From the NCBI GenBank assembly GCA_002293145.1, contig DBCO01000025.1, positions 1 to 64,000 of the forward strand: 64,000 nt of DNA, in the 5' to 3' direction. Both the position numbers and the translations under genes were made by a program. This document shows positions 1-7,605 of this stretch, in pieces. The first letter of the stretch is position 1; each line of letters begins with the position of its first letter. Origin of the DNA: Akkermansiaceae bacterium UBA956. GTDB lineage: Bacteria; Verrucomicrobiota; Verrucomicrobiia; Verrucomicrobiales; Akkermansiaceae. The notes beneath the pieces are model-generated. The model worked only from the letters and a program-made list of their open reading frames with translations, did no database searches and was not told the origin of the DNA.

Positions 1-2
1 CG

Positions 3-80
3 AGGGCAGCTTTGGAGTATGAGGGATTTGCAGGTGTGATTCTGATTCCTGCCAAACGCGGCGATCAAGCTTATTCCTAG
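3..80 (+). CDS. Possible C-terminal end of a gene entering from the left
   Basis: One plus-strand frame is open from the window edge to a TAG at 78-80, giving about 25 residues that end in KRGDQAYS. The other two plus frames stop earlier. The stretch is too short to assign to a family, and an open frame of this size can occur by chance. It would be convergent with the PilT-type gene that ends at 107. A hairpin at 60-90 overlaps the stop codon. Confidence 0.3.
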   Translation, partial: RAALEYEGFAGVILIPAKRGDQAYS

Positions 81-90
81 CTTGATTGCC
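60..90. terminator. Hairpin between convergent genes
   Basis: An 8-bp perfect stem (ATCAAGCT at 64-71 with AGCTTGAT at 79-86) has a 7-nt loop and is extended by GGC/GCC at the base. It lies between the possible plus-strand gene end and the minus-strand PilT gene end. Neither strand has a good T tract after the stem, so intrinsic termination is only a guess from position. Confidence 0.3.
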
Positions 91-106
91 TTGCATTTGG
101 ATGAGG

Positions 107-1216
107 CTAGGCTGAGGTAGCTTCACCGCCTGAAGCATTTCCTAAGGCTGCATCTTCGGCGGATAGGAATTTTTTGAAGCGGTTTTTGTCAATTGCTTTC
201 ATGTAGGCTTCTTGTGGGGAAATGATGCCCTCACGCAGTTTTTGCCAAATGGATTCGTCCATGAACTGCATGCCCTCGCCCTTGCCCCCCGTGATGACAT
301 CGTTGAGCTTTTGGGTGGCACCTTCGCGGATGATGGCGGCTACGGCGGGGGTGGCGAACATAATTTCGTGTACGGCGGTGCGGCCTGGTTTATCGCAACG
401 GCGGCAGAGGAGCTGGGCGAGCACACCACGAAGCGAGGCCGCGAGCATGGTGCGGACCTGAGATTGTTGATCTGCTGGGAACACGTCAATGATCCGGTCA
501 ACGGTTTTGCGGGCGTTGTTGGTGTGAAGGGTGCCGAAGACGAGCAGGCCGGTTTCAGCAGCGGTGAGAGCGAGGGAAATGGTCTCAAGGTCACGCATCT
601 CGCCGACGAGCACGATGTCAGCATCTTCACGCAGAGCGGCGCGAAGGCCATCGGCGAAGGATGGTGTCTGAATGGGGACTTCGCGCTGGGTAAGGATTGA
701 TTTTTTATTGCGATGAACGAACTCGATGGGTTCCTCGACGGTGATGATGTGGCGATTGAAGTTGCTATTGATGTAGTCGAGCAGGGCGGCGAGTGTGGTG
801 GATTTGCCGGAGCCAGTAGGACCAGTGACGAGGACAAGTCCGGAGCGCATGTGTCCGAATTCTTTGACGACCTCAGGTACACCGAGGGCTTCGAGTTGCA
901 TGATTTCGGTAGGAATCAAGCGGAATACGGCGGCGAGACCGTTTTTTTGTTTGAGGTAGTTGCAACGGAAACGAGAGGCCTCATCCATGGCGTAAGCGAA
1001 GTCGAGGTCGCCTGTTTCGAGGTATTTTTCGAATGCTTTGGGGTCGCAAATTTCGGCGAGGAGATCGCGAAAATCTTTTCCAGAGAGGACTGGTTGGTCG
1101 GGGATGGAGGAAATGCCACCGTGCACACGAACTTTAGGCGGCTGGCCTTCGGAGAGGTGGAGGTCGGAGCCTTTGGATTCGACGAGATATTGAAAGTAGG
1201 CGTCAATGCGTGCCAT
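107..1216 (-). CDS. PilT/PilU-type type IV pilus retraction ATPase (first of a tandem pair)
   Basis: A 369-residue hexameric secretion-superfamily ATPase that would act at the cytoplasmic base of type IV pili and power pilus retraction or twitching. Visible motifs are an N-terminal PAS-like PilT domain (KGSDLHLSEG near residue 15), Walker A GPTGSGKST at 132-140, an acidic Asp box ITVEEPIEF near 158-167, Walker B DIVLVGE at 200-206 and the His box HTNNA at 231. The C-terminal IIREG and MDESI elements match the PilT subfamily and not the PilB/GspE assembly ATPases. A second paralogue lies just upstream on the same strand, as pilT and pilU do in many genomes. I cannot say which copy corresponds to PilU. 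A CRRC pair at 271-274 is notable. The start is the first ATG with the full N-terminal motif. Confidence 0.93.
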   Translation of the reverse strand: MARIDAYFQYLVESKGSDLHLSEGQPPKVRVHGGISSIPDQPVLSGKDFRDLLAEICDPKAFEKYLETGDLDFAYAMDEASRFRCNYLKQKNGLAAVFRLIPTEIMQLEALGVPEVVKEFGHMRSGLVLVTGPTGSGKSTTLAALLDYINSNFNRHIITVEEPIEFVHRNKKSILTQREVPIQTPSFADGLRAALREDADIVLVGEMRDLETISLALTAAETGLLVFGTLHTNNARKTVDRIIDVFPADQQSQVRTMLAASLRGVLAQLLCRRCDKPGRTAVHEIMFATPAVAAIIREGATQKLNDVITGGKGEGMQFMDESIWQKLREGIISPQEAYMKAIDKNRFKKFLSAEDAALGNASGGEATSA

Positions 1217-1271
1217 GATGAAAATGAGTAAGTTTTAGAAAAGGGAAAATGGGTTTGCGAGCGATGCTGGA

Positions 1272-1281
1272 GGGGGGGGGG
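1272..1281. repeat. G10 homopolymer between the two PilT-type genes
   Basis: Ten consecutive G residues on the plus strand (C10 on the coding strand) directly follow the stop codon of the upstream PilT-type gene. It lies outside coding sequence, so slippage would change only the 65-bp intergenic spacer. Such runs are also common sites of sequencing error. Confidence 0.85.
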
Positions 1282-2364
1282 TCAGGACTGGAAGAAGGCG
1301 CGCATTTGAATTTTGTCTTCTGCGCGGAACAGGCATTCATCGCGGGTGATCACTCCCTGGATGTAGAGCTTGCGGAGTGATTCGTCCATGGTTATCATGC
1401 CGACGTTTTTACCGGTTTGCATGACGCCAGGGAGCATAAATGTTTTACCCTCGCGAATGCAGTTGGCTACGGCGGGGGTGTTGACGAGGAGCTCAAGGGC
1501 GAGGGCGCGTCCAGAGCCATCGGCTTTGGGGACGAGTTGTTGGGAAAGGATGCCGCGGAGTGACTCGGAGACCATGATGCGGATTTGGTCGCGCTGATCG
1601 GTGGGGAAAACATCGAGGATCCGGTCGAGGGTGCGTGGAGCATTTCCGGTGTGGAGGGTGCCGAGTACTAGGTGACCCGTCTCGGCAGCGGTAAGGGCGA
1701 GCTGAATGGTCTCGAGGTCGCGCATTTCTCCTACCATGATGACATCGGGGTCTTCGCGGAGGGCGCCACGGAGGGCTTTGGCAAAGGAATCGGTGTGGGA
1801 GTGAACTTCTCGCTGGTTGACGTGGCAACTGGCGGAGTCAAAAACATATTCGATGGGGTCCTCAAGAGTGAGGATGTGGTCCTCGCGGTCTTTATTGATG
1901 AAATCGATCAACGCGGCGAGGGTGGTGGATTTTCCTGAGCCGACGGATCCAGTGACGAGGACGAGGCCGTTGTGGTAGCGGGTGAGAGGGAGAATGTGGT
2001 CGAGCGGTAGGCCGATTTCCTCAATGGTGCGGATTTGCGTGCTGATGATGCGAAATACCATGTCGAGGCCGAGGCGTTGGCGCACGACGGAGGCGCGGAA
2101 GCGGCCCTCACCGTTATCATAGGCAAAGTCGACGTCGCCTTTTTCTTTGAGACGCGCCCATTCTTTGTGTCCGAGGAAAGATTGAGCGAGTTTGTCTGTT
2201 TCCTCGGACGTGAGTGGTGCGTGGTCTTCCCAGATGGGTTGGAGTAGGCCATTGCGGCGCCACGCAGGCGGGTAGGCGGTGGCGAGGTGAACATCGGAAC
2301 AGCCATATTCTTGGCCGAGGCGAAGGTATTGGTCAACGTGGTCGAGAACTGTGTGGGCTGACAT
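1282..2364 (-). CDS. pilT: PilT-type type IV pilus retraction ATPase (second of a tandem pair)
   Basis: A 360-residue paralogue of the downstream ATPase with the same domain order. Walker A is GSVGSGKST at 139-147 (a Val replaces the usual Thr), the Asp box is LTLEDPIEY near 166-174, Walker B is DVIMVGE at 207-213 and the His box is HTGNA. Its C terminus (CIREGKTF, MQTGKNVGM, TMDES) is closest to classical PilT. It probably hydrolyses ATP to depolymerise pilin fibres. It is 65 bp upstream of the other copy on the same strand, so the two are likely co-transcribed. No other pilus genes are in the window. The gene symbol is by family resemblance only. Confidence 0.93.
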   Translation of the reverse strand: MSAHTVLDHVDQYLRLGQEYGCSDVHLATAYPPAWRRNGLLQPIWEDHAPLTSEETDKLAQSFLGHKEWARLKEKGDVDFAYDNGEGRFRASVVRQRLGLDMVFRIISTQIRTIEEIGLPLDHILPLTRYHNGLVLVTGSVGSGKSTTLAALIDFINKDREDHILTLEDPIEYVFDSASCHVNQREVHSHTDSFAKALRGALREDPDVIMVGEMRDLETIQLALTAAETGHLVLGTLHTGNAPRTLDRILDVFPTDQRDQIRIMVSESLRGILSQQLVPKADGSGRALALELLVNTPAVANCIREGKTFMLPGVMQTGKNVGMITMDESLRKLYIQGVITRDECLFRAEDKIQMRAFFQS

Positions 2365-2402
2365 GGGTTTTTGAGAGAAAAGTTCGGAAATTGGTAAAAG
2401 AA

Positions 2403-2816
2403 TTAGAGAGTGTGGCGGGATTTATAGGGCGGATTTTGCATGGGAATCAAGCGTTTCTTGATCGCGGTTATGAGAAAGCTTTTGATTGCAGGTTTTGCCA
2501 GTGTGAATGCCAGTGTTAGAGCCATGCTAGTGAGGCCTTTGCGTCTATGTGCGGCAGGAGTTGTGTTAGTAGGAGGAGTCGGTGATTTTTTGCGAAAAAT
2601 CCCTAAGGTGCTGCGCAAAAGGGAGGTGGCCGCTAGGCCTGCGAGGGCTGAGCCACCAAACCAAAGGGAGCGATGTGAGAGGATGTTTTCTTTGAGGCGG
2701 GCGGGGATATTGGCGCGATGGCGCAAGGCTAGCAGATGCTCACTGAGGGCGGCGCGCGATGCTGCGGCGCGTTGGATTAGTCGTTCGACTTCGGTGTTTT
2801 GAGGTGTTGCATCCAT
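2403..2816 (-). CDS. Small protein, possibly YqjK-like, third gene of a YqjD/YqjE-type operon
   Basis: A 137-residue protein if the ATG at 2816 (MDATPQNTEV) is used. The open frame extends further upstream but would then overlap the preceding gene much more. It has a charged N-terminal helical region (EVERLIQRAAASRAAL), a hydrophobic segment around WFGGSALAGLAATSLL, a basic Pro/Thr linker and a second hydrophobic stretch before the basic C terminus. With this start it overlaps the upstream YqjE-like gene by 40 bp. Its place in the operon resembles yqjK of enterobacteria. Sequence similarity to YqjK cannot be judged by eye, so the function is unassigned. Confidence 0.65.
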   Translation of the reverse strand: MDATPQNTEVERLIQRAAASRAALSEHLLALRHRANIPARLKENILSHRSLWFGGSALAGLAATSLLRSTLGIFRKKSPTPPTNTTPAAHRRKGLTSMALTLAFTLAKPAIKSFLITAIKKRLIPMQNPPYKSRHTL

Positions 2817-3187
2817 AGTCGGTCTTTTTGGAACTCGGATCGAGTGAAGGTGAAAAGTGGGTGTATCGGTTGTTTCAGCTTGCAGAGCAAAATGATGGCG
2901 ATCAATGCATGAATTCCAGCGACTGCGAGGGCTGACATCCACCAGGTGACGTTGGAGTAATGAGCGGTGAGGCCGATGATACCGGTGATGAAGCTGAGCC
3001 AAGCTGTGGTGCCGATGATGAACAGAGCGATGGTGATGCTTATGTGTTTTTTCGCGACTTGAGCGGCTTCCTGAGACTCGATACGGATGAGTTCGAGGCG
3101 TGTGCCTACGAACTCGGCTAGCACTGATTGCCAGGAGTGCTCGGCAGGCGTGGATGAGTCGTCAGTGGTAGGTGGCAATTCGCTCAT
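2777..3187 (-). CDS. YqjE-like phage-holin superfamily III membrane protein
   Basis: A 136-residue protein with a soluble N terminus, an amphipathic segment (LAEFVGTRLELIRIESQEAA) and two strong membrane segments around residues 50-70 and 80-105. This is the layout of the YqjE / putative Actinobacterial Holin-X (PF07332) family. It lies 12 bp downstream of a DUF883/YqjD-like gene. In Escherichia coli yqjD, yqjE and yqjK are neighbours, and YqjD is a membrane-anchored ribosome-associated stress protein. By analogy this is probably a small inner-membrane stress protein and not a lysis holin. The function is inferred from context only. Confidence 0.75.
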   Translation of the reverse strand: MSELPPTTDDSSTPAEHSWQSVLAEFVGTRLELIRIESQEAAQVAKKHISITIALFIIGTTAWLSFITGIIGLTAHYSNVTWWMSALAVAGIHALIAIILLCKLKQPIHPLFTFTRSEFQKDRLWMQHLKTPKSND

Positions 3188-3199
3188 GAGTTGGCGAGA

Positions 3200-3604
3200 T
3201 TAGCGACGGACGATGAGGCCGATGAGAAATCCTACGCCTAAGGCGCCAAGCACGCATTTAGTGGGATGCTCGCGGATGTAATCTTCAGCGATCTGGTGCA
3301 GCTCGATGGCTTTTTCGCGCGTGTCGCCCCATTGTTCGTTGGCGATTTCTTTGAATTGGGTGGCTTTTTCAGTGGCGGCACTGCGTGCCTCGCGGGCTTT
3401 TTCGGTTGTGATGTCGCGGAAATGGCTAGCGCTCTCGATGGCTTTATCCTTGAGGTTAGAAGCTTGAGCGGAAAGGTCTTTGATTTTTTCTCCGGCGGCA
3501 GCGCGCAGGTCATTTGCGGCCTGTGCTACGGAAGGGGTGTTGGGCACGGAGAAGCCGGATTCAGGTTCGAGTCCCGGATTGTTGGTGGCATAGGGGTTGT
3601 TCAT
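3200..3604 (-). CDS. DUF883 / YqjD-ElaB-like tail-anchored membrane protein
   Basis: A 134-residue protein with a long helical middle rich in Ala, Lys, Glu and Thr (EKAREARSAATEKATQF) and one C-terminal transmembrane helix (CVLGALGVGFLIGLIVRR). The segment EDYIREHPTKCVLGALGVGF is the signature end of the DUF883/ElaB/YqjD family. Members are tail-anchored inner-membrane proteins, some of which bind ribosomes in stationary phase. The heptad-like region also resembles LEA-type repeats. It is the first gene of a three-gene minus-strand operon. The start ATG at 3604 is the only sensible one. Confidence 0.85.
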   Translation of the reverse strand: MNNPYATNNPGLEPESGFSVPNTPSVAQAANDLRAAAGEKIKDLSAQASNLKDKAIESASHFRDITTEKAREARSAATEKATQFKEIANEQWGDTREKAIELHQIAEDYIREHPTKCVLGALGVGFLIGLIVRR

Positions 3605-3716
3605 GATGAAAAGGAGATGATAGTTTGTTGTATGTCGGAGCGGACTTTGTCAGATTTTTGCGCTTATGGCAAGGCGCGACTTGAGGGTGAGGTGTGGAAA
3701 CTTTTTTCTTGAAAAA

Positions 3717-5810
3717 TCAGGATGCTGGGGTGTGTGGCTCGAAGGTGAGTGAGCGCTCGTGTTCGCGCGCTTTTGCCAGACGTTTCGCCTCACGATAGAA
3801 GTGCAATTGAGCGCGAAATGGCTTTTGGCCTTTGGAGGGAGTAATCGGTACTGATTGACCTGTGGGAAGGATATTGTGGGCGTTGCAGTTGTCGGCAAAG
3901 CAATTCTTGAGGATGCTGATCAGACGGCGTTTGAGGGCAGTGTCGTCAATGGGTATCATGAGCTCGATGCGGCGATCAAGATTGCGTGACATCCAGTCTG
4001 CTGAGGCAATAAAGACGGCATTTTCCCCGCCATGGTGGAAGGAGAAAATACGAGCGTGCTCAAGGTAGCGATCGATGATAGATACGATCTTGATGTTTTT
4101 CGAGTATCTGCGATCACCTGGTTTCAAGCAGCAGACACCGCGGACGTTGAGCAAAATTTCGACGCCTGCTTGTGATGCTTTGTAAAGGGCTTCGATGATC
4201 TCGGGATCTTGCAAGGAGTTGACTTTTGCCATGATTTGCGCGGGCTCTCCGAGTTTTGCTCGATCTGCCTCTGACGCGATGAGTTCGAGCAAGCGAGGTT
4301 TCATCTGAGTGGGTGCAGGGATGAGGTGGCGGAATCGTAGGAGCTTGGAGCGCCCTGTGAGGGCATTGAAAAAGAGCGAGGCATCATGGCCATACTCGGG
4401 ACGGCAGGTGAGATAGGAGATGTCGGTATAGAGCTTGGCGGTGGACTCGTTGTAGTTTCCGGTGCCAAGATGAACGTAGCGGCGCAGTTGGCCTTCTTCC
4501 CGTCGGACGACGAGGCAGATCTTGGCGTGTGTTTTCAAGCCCTTGATGCCATAGACAATGGTAACACCAGCGTTTTGTAGTTCATCGGCGCGCAGCAGAT
4601 TGCGGGCCTCATCAAAGCGTGCTTTGAGCTCAACGAGCACAGTGACTTGTTTGCCGTTTTGCGCGGCCAGGATTAGGGCATCGATGATGCGGGATTTTTT
4701 CGCCGTACGATAAAGGACTTGTTTGATTGCGAGGACTTGGGGGTCGATGGAGGCTTCTTCGAGCAAGCGAATGACAGGATCGAAGGACTGGTAAGGATGG
4801 AAGAGGAGTTGGTCTTTTTCGAGTATAGAGGAAAAAATCGAGCTGCCTGGTGTAACGTCGGGCGAGTTTTGGGGCGTCCATTCTTCATCGCGGAGCTGGT
4901 GAAATCCTTCAAGGAAGGCAAGATCCATGAGGCTGGACAGCCCGACGGGCCCGCGGGGTATGCTGTATATTTCTTCTCGACTGCTATTGGTGGCAGTGCG
5001 GATGATGGCGACAAGTTCACGTGGGCAGGAGATGGGGATCTCGATGCGTATGGTATCAGAATATCTGCGTGCTGTGAGAACATCTTCCATCTCGTCTGCA
5101 AGGTCATTGGTATTGTCGTCATCGACGGTAATATCACCATTGCGCGTGAGGCGAAAGACACCCGTGGCGGTTACTTTTTCTCCTGGGAAAAGAGTGCTGG
5201 CATGGAGTGCTACGAGATCTTCGAGCAGGATGAAAGTGTTAGGGTGATTGGTGAGCGGGATGCGCCTTCCGAGGCTCTCGGGGAGAGGAATGAAGGTATA
5301 TCGCTTGGTGTCGCTCTCGTGGTCGTGAACGCGGCAGGCTAGGATCGGCGTAAGAGCGGGAAGATACGGAGTGGTCTCGGAGGGGTCGTAGGAAAGCGGG
5401 GTGAGGACAGGTAAAATGCTGTGCTCGAATGTCGCGCGAAGGCTGGTTTGCTGCGATTCGGATAAGGATGCGGGGTCGAGTAGGTGAATGTCATGCTTCG
5501 CGAGAAGAGGGAGTAATGTCCCATGTAGCAGATGGTATTGATCCTCTACGAACTGTAAGATGCGCTTGCGCAGTAGTTCGAGTTGGCGTGCGGGACTGTG
5601 CCCCGAGGCATCTGGTGTTTTGCGACCTGCCTGATTGAGTAATGTCAGCCCGCCGATGCGGACTTGAAAAAATTCATCGAGATTGGATGCGGTGATCGCG
5701 AGAAATTTCACCCGCTCTAGCAATGGCACATCACTGCGCTGTGCTTGGAACAATACGCGCTGATTGAACTCGATCCAGGAGAGTTCGCGATTGAGGAAAG
5801 GGCTTGCCAT
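3717..5810 (-). CDS. ppk1: Polyphosphate kinase 1
   Basis: Catalyses reversible transfer of the ATP gamma-phosphate to inorganic polyphosphate. From the ATG at 5810 the protein has 697 residues, normal for PPK1. The N domain begins with FLNRELSWIEFNQRVL and the middle domain contains IYSIPRGPVGLSSLMDL. Two phospholipase-D-like catalytic domains follow, with the expected histidines in GLKTHAKICLV (about His428) and DRYLEHARIF (about His585). Those are the positions of the phospho-accepting and assisting histidines of E. coli PPK1, shifted by seven. GTGNYNESTAKLYTDISY is also typical. The frame is open for 43 more codons upstream, and an ATG at 5822 is possible, but the family N terminus fits 5810. 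No ppx or phosphate-transport gene is adjacent. Confidence 0.96.
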   Translation of the reverse strand: MASPFLNRELSWIEFNQRVLFQAQRSDVPLLERVKFLAITASNLDEFFQVRIGGLTLLNQAGRKTPDASGHSPARQLELLRKRILQFVEDQYHLLHGTLLPLLAKHDIHLLDPASLSESQQTSLRATFEHSILPVLTPLSYDPSETTPYLPALTPILACRVHDHESDTKRYTFIPLPESLGRRIPLTNHPNTFILLEDLVALHASTLFPGEKVTATGVFRLTRNGDITVDDDNTNDLADEMEDVLTARRYSDTIRIEIPISCPRELVAIIRTATNSSREEIYSIPRGPVGLSSLMDLAFLEGFHQLRDEEWTPQNSPDVTPGSSIFSSILEKDQLLFHPYQSFDPVIRLLEEASIDPQVLAIKQVLYRTAKKSRIIDALILAAQNGKQVTVLVELKARFDEARNLLRADELQNAGVTIVYGIKGLKTHAKICLVVRREEGQLRRYVHLGTGNYNESTAKLYTDISYLTCRPEYGHDASLFFNALTGRSKLLRFRHLIPAPTQMKPRLLELIASEADRAKLGEPAQIMAKVNSLQDPEIIEALYKASQAGVEILLNVRGVCCLKPGDRRYSKNIKIVSIIDRYLEHARIFSFHHGGENAVFIASADWMSRNLDRRIELMIPIDDTALKRRLISILKNCFADNCNAHNILPTGQSVPITPSKGQKPFRAQLHFYREAKRLAKAREHERSLTFEPHTPAS

Positions 5811-5951
5811 AGCCAAAATCATACAGGAATTTTCGACATTGCCAAGTCTACATGCGCAAATGCTTGTGACATTGATGCGAATTACAGGGTATTCAAAAAA
5901 CGCAACAGCAGATCCTTGCGGGCGCGGGTGATGAAGCAATGTAATTTTCTG

Positions 5952-6632
5952 CTAGAATTTTTCGAAGGTCGGTGTTTTATGGCGGCTGAAATATCCGTTG
6001 CCGAGATACATCGATGAGTGATAGTCCGGCAGGGGGCCTGCATCGGGAGCGAGCCTTACGTCTTGGCCTAGGGCCGCATCCTCTGGTTGCGATGATGCGA
6101 TGTTGACGGGAGTGCCAACTTTCACGAGGCAGAAAAACTTCGGCGCAATATTCTCGTGCAAGCGAATGCAGCCGTGGCTAGATGGGTAGTGCTTGACCCA
6201 GCCGGTGTGGAATCCGTAGTTGGGCTTGAATTCACACCAATACGGCATCGGCGTACCTTTGAAGGACCAGCCTGTGGGGCGGCTATCGATGATTGCTTTG
6301 CGAGCATCTTTTCCGTTGTAGGCCCAGCCGTGACTGTTGGCGCGCTTGTATTGATTTTTCAGGATTATCGTAGAATTTCCTTGAGGAGTAGCTGAGCCAG
6401 GAGCTCCAACCGTACAGGGTGTGACGAGAAGCGGCTTGGAGCCTTCCATGACGTAGATCATTTGCTTGCGGAGCGATACTTTTACCCGCACAGCGGATGG
6501 GTTGCTCGGCAGCGTTGCAGGGAGATCATAGGCCTGGTAGGCTTTAATATCTGAACTTGTCGCAAGTTTGCTGCAAGAGCTGAGTGCGATGGCTGAGATC
6601 GCTGCGATAAGGGGGGGGAGGTAGGATTTCAT
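5952..6632 (-). CDS. L,D-transpeptidase (YkuD domain) lipoprotein
   Basis: A 226-residue exported protein from the ATG at 6632. The signal peptide ends in a lipobox-like ALSSC with Cys20 as the likely lipidation site. The YkuD domain spans about residues 48-175 and has the catalytic motif with His142 (GFHTGWVKH) and SSHGCIR containing nucleophile Cys155. Such enzymes form 3-3 cross-links in peptidoglycan or attach lipoproteins to it. The motif is intact, so activity is expected. A run of eight C residues encodes part of the signal peptide. The frame stays open upstream into the next gene, but only the 6632 start gives a signal peptide. It is 45 bp downstream of another lipoprotein gene. Confidence 0.9.
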   Translation of the reverse strand: MKSYLPPLIAAISAIALSSCSKLATSSDIKAYQAYDLPATLPSNPSAVRVKVSLRKQMIYVMEGSKPLLVTPCTVGAPGSATPQGNSTIILKNQYKRANSHGWAYNGKDARKAIIDSRPTGWSFKGTPMPYWCEFKPNYGFHTGWVKHYPSSHGCIRLHENIAPKFFCLVKVGTPVNIASSQPEDAALGQDVRLAPDAGPLPDYHSSMYLGNGYFSRHKTPTFEKF

Positions 6633-6676
6633 GCAAACGTGGATTGGTTCGTTATCGATATGAGGTCGCTGCGTGA

Positions 6677-7111
6677 TCATTGCATGCGTTCCCAAGAATC
6701 GACCTTGCTATTTTTAAACAACACGGTGGCCTTGCGATAGGGCACATATTGGATTTCTGGGCCAAATGAGAAGCCCGAGTAGGAGCCGCGGCGGCCCCAG
6801 CCACGCCCGATGCCATAGTGCATGTCAAAGTGATTGTTCACAACTGGCGTGGAGGTGAAGTAGTCCCAGCGATCCGTCACAATGTTACCCTGAAGGCCTC
6901 GATAGCGCTGCGATGGCGCGCCCCATGCGAGAAAAACGGCATCGGCTGACATGCCGCGTGCCAGTTCGCCGCGCTCGGCCAACTCCTGATGTTTTGCAGG
7001 GAGGTTGGTAAATTTCGCACCATTTTTAAGGATGCGCTCTTGGGGTGTAGAGGAGGTGCACGCTGCGAAGAGGAGTACTATAGGGAGGGTCAAGAGGGTG
7101 AGTATTTTCAT
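6677..7111 (-). CDS. Small lipoprotein of unknown function
   Basis: A 144-residue protein from the ATG at 7111. It has a lipoprotein signal peptide (LPIVLLFAAC with Cys18). The mature part contains RGMSADAVFLAWGAPSQ, which resembles the start of SmpA/OmlA-like small lipoprotein domains, where an 'M..eeV...wG.P' element is common. This is followed by a Tyr/Gly-rich middle (GIGRGWGRRGSYSGF) and a C-terminal beta-rich region. It is next to the L,D-transpeptidase lipoprotein on the same strand and may be co-transcribed with it. The exact function is unknown. The longer open frame (from 7147) would bury the signal peptide. Confidence 0.75.
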   Translation of the reverse strand: MKILTLLTLPIVLLFAACTSSTPQERILKNGAKFTNLPAKHQELAERGELARGMSADAVFLAWGAPSQRYRGLQGNIVTDRWDYFTSTPVVNNHFDMHYGIGRGWGRRGSYSGFSFGPEIQYVPYRKATVLFKNSKVDSWERMQ

Positions 7112-7248
7112 TGCATTGAAGTATACGTACTCTGCGAGATTTGGCAATCGTGCAGTTTGAGAAAAAAACTCCGATTTTTTTCGATTACCGCTTGCAAAAA
7201 TGCCGACATCCTACGCAATCTCAGCGCGTAGCCATTTTACCATTTATC

Positions 7249-7533
7249 ATGTCAGACCTGTTAGAAGAAGACGATTTGCAATCCGCTCTCAAGAAATGCC
7301 CAGAGTGGGAGTATGAAAAGAAAGCCATCATTCGTTTGGTGGAGTTCGAGGAATTCAACGATGCCATTGATTTCGTGAACGGAGTCGCTGAAATTGTGGA
7401 GGAAGCCCAGCATCATCCCGAGATCAATATTCGCCACACTCGCGTGTTGTTGAAATTGACCACTCATGATGCCGGCGGTGTGACCGATGCAGACATCGAG
7501 TTGGCCCAGCGCATCGATAACTTGATCGATTGA
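7249..7533 (+). CDS. phhB: Pterin-4a-carbinolamine dehydratase
   Basis: A 94-residue protein from the ATG at 7249. It dehydrates 4a-hydroxytetrahydrobiopterin or related carbinolamines to regenerate the pterin cofactor. The family signature is clear: the alpha-helical EFEEFNDAIDFVNGVAEIVE, then EAQHHPEINI with the catalytic His pair, an Arg-His pair (IRHTRV) and the C-terminal LTTHDAGGVTDADIELAQRID. The open frame extends upstream to 7141, but the family N terminus begins near MSDLLEEDDL. No aromatic amino acid hydroxylase is nearby, so the physiological partner may be molybdopterin or folate metabolism. An intrinsic terminator follows 27 bp after the stop. Confidence 0.93.
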   Translation: MSDLLEEDDLQSALKKCPEWEYEKKAIIRLVEFEEFNDAIDFVNGVAEIVEEAQHHPEINIRHTRVLLKLTTHDAGGVTDADIELAQRIDNLID

Positions 7534-7560
7534 TCATCGCGCTTATTGATTCAAAGAAAG

Positions 7561-7595
7561 CGGAACCTGTTAGATGTAGTAGGTTCCGTTTTTTT
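7561..7595 (+). terminator. Rho-independent terminator of the pterin dehydratase gene
   Basis: A perfect 8-bp stem (CGGAACCT at 7561-7568, AGGTTCCG at 7581-7588) with a 12-nt loop is followed at once by seven T residues at 7589-7595. It lies just after the plus-strand gene and before the convergent sulfatase end at 7606. Confidence 0.9.
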
Positions 7596-7605
7596 GTGCT
7601 GATTT

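Noticed and set aside
713..1231. Long plus-strand open frames antisense to the PilT-type gene
   Set aside because: They mirror a clearly coding minus-strand gene and have no recognisable motif; they result from the base composition of the true gene.
2777..3187. Phage lysis holin
   Set aside because: The holin-superfamily similarity is real, but the neighbours are a YqjD-like gene and a small membrane protein; there is no endolysin or phage gene nearby.
4719..5342. A 207-codon plus-strand frame within ppk1
   Set aside because: The opposite strand encodes an intact polyphosphate kinase with all motifs; the frame is a shadow.
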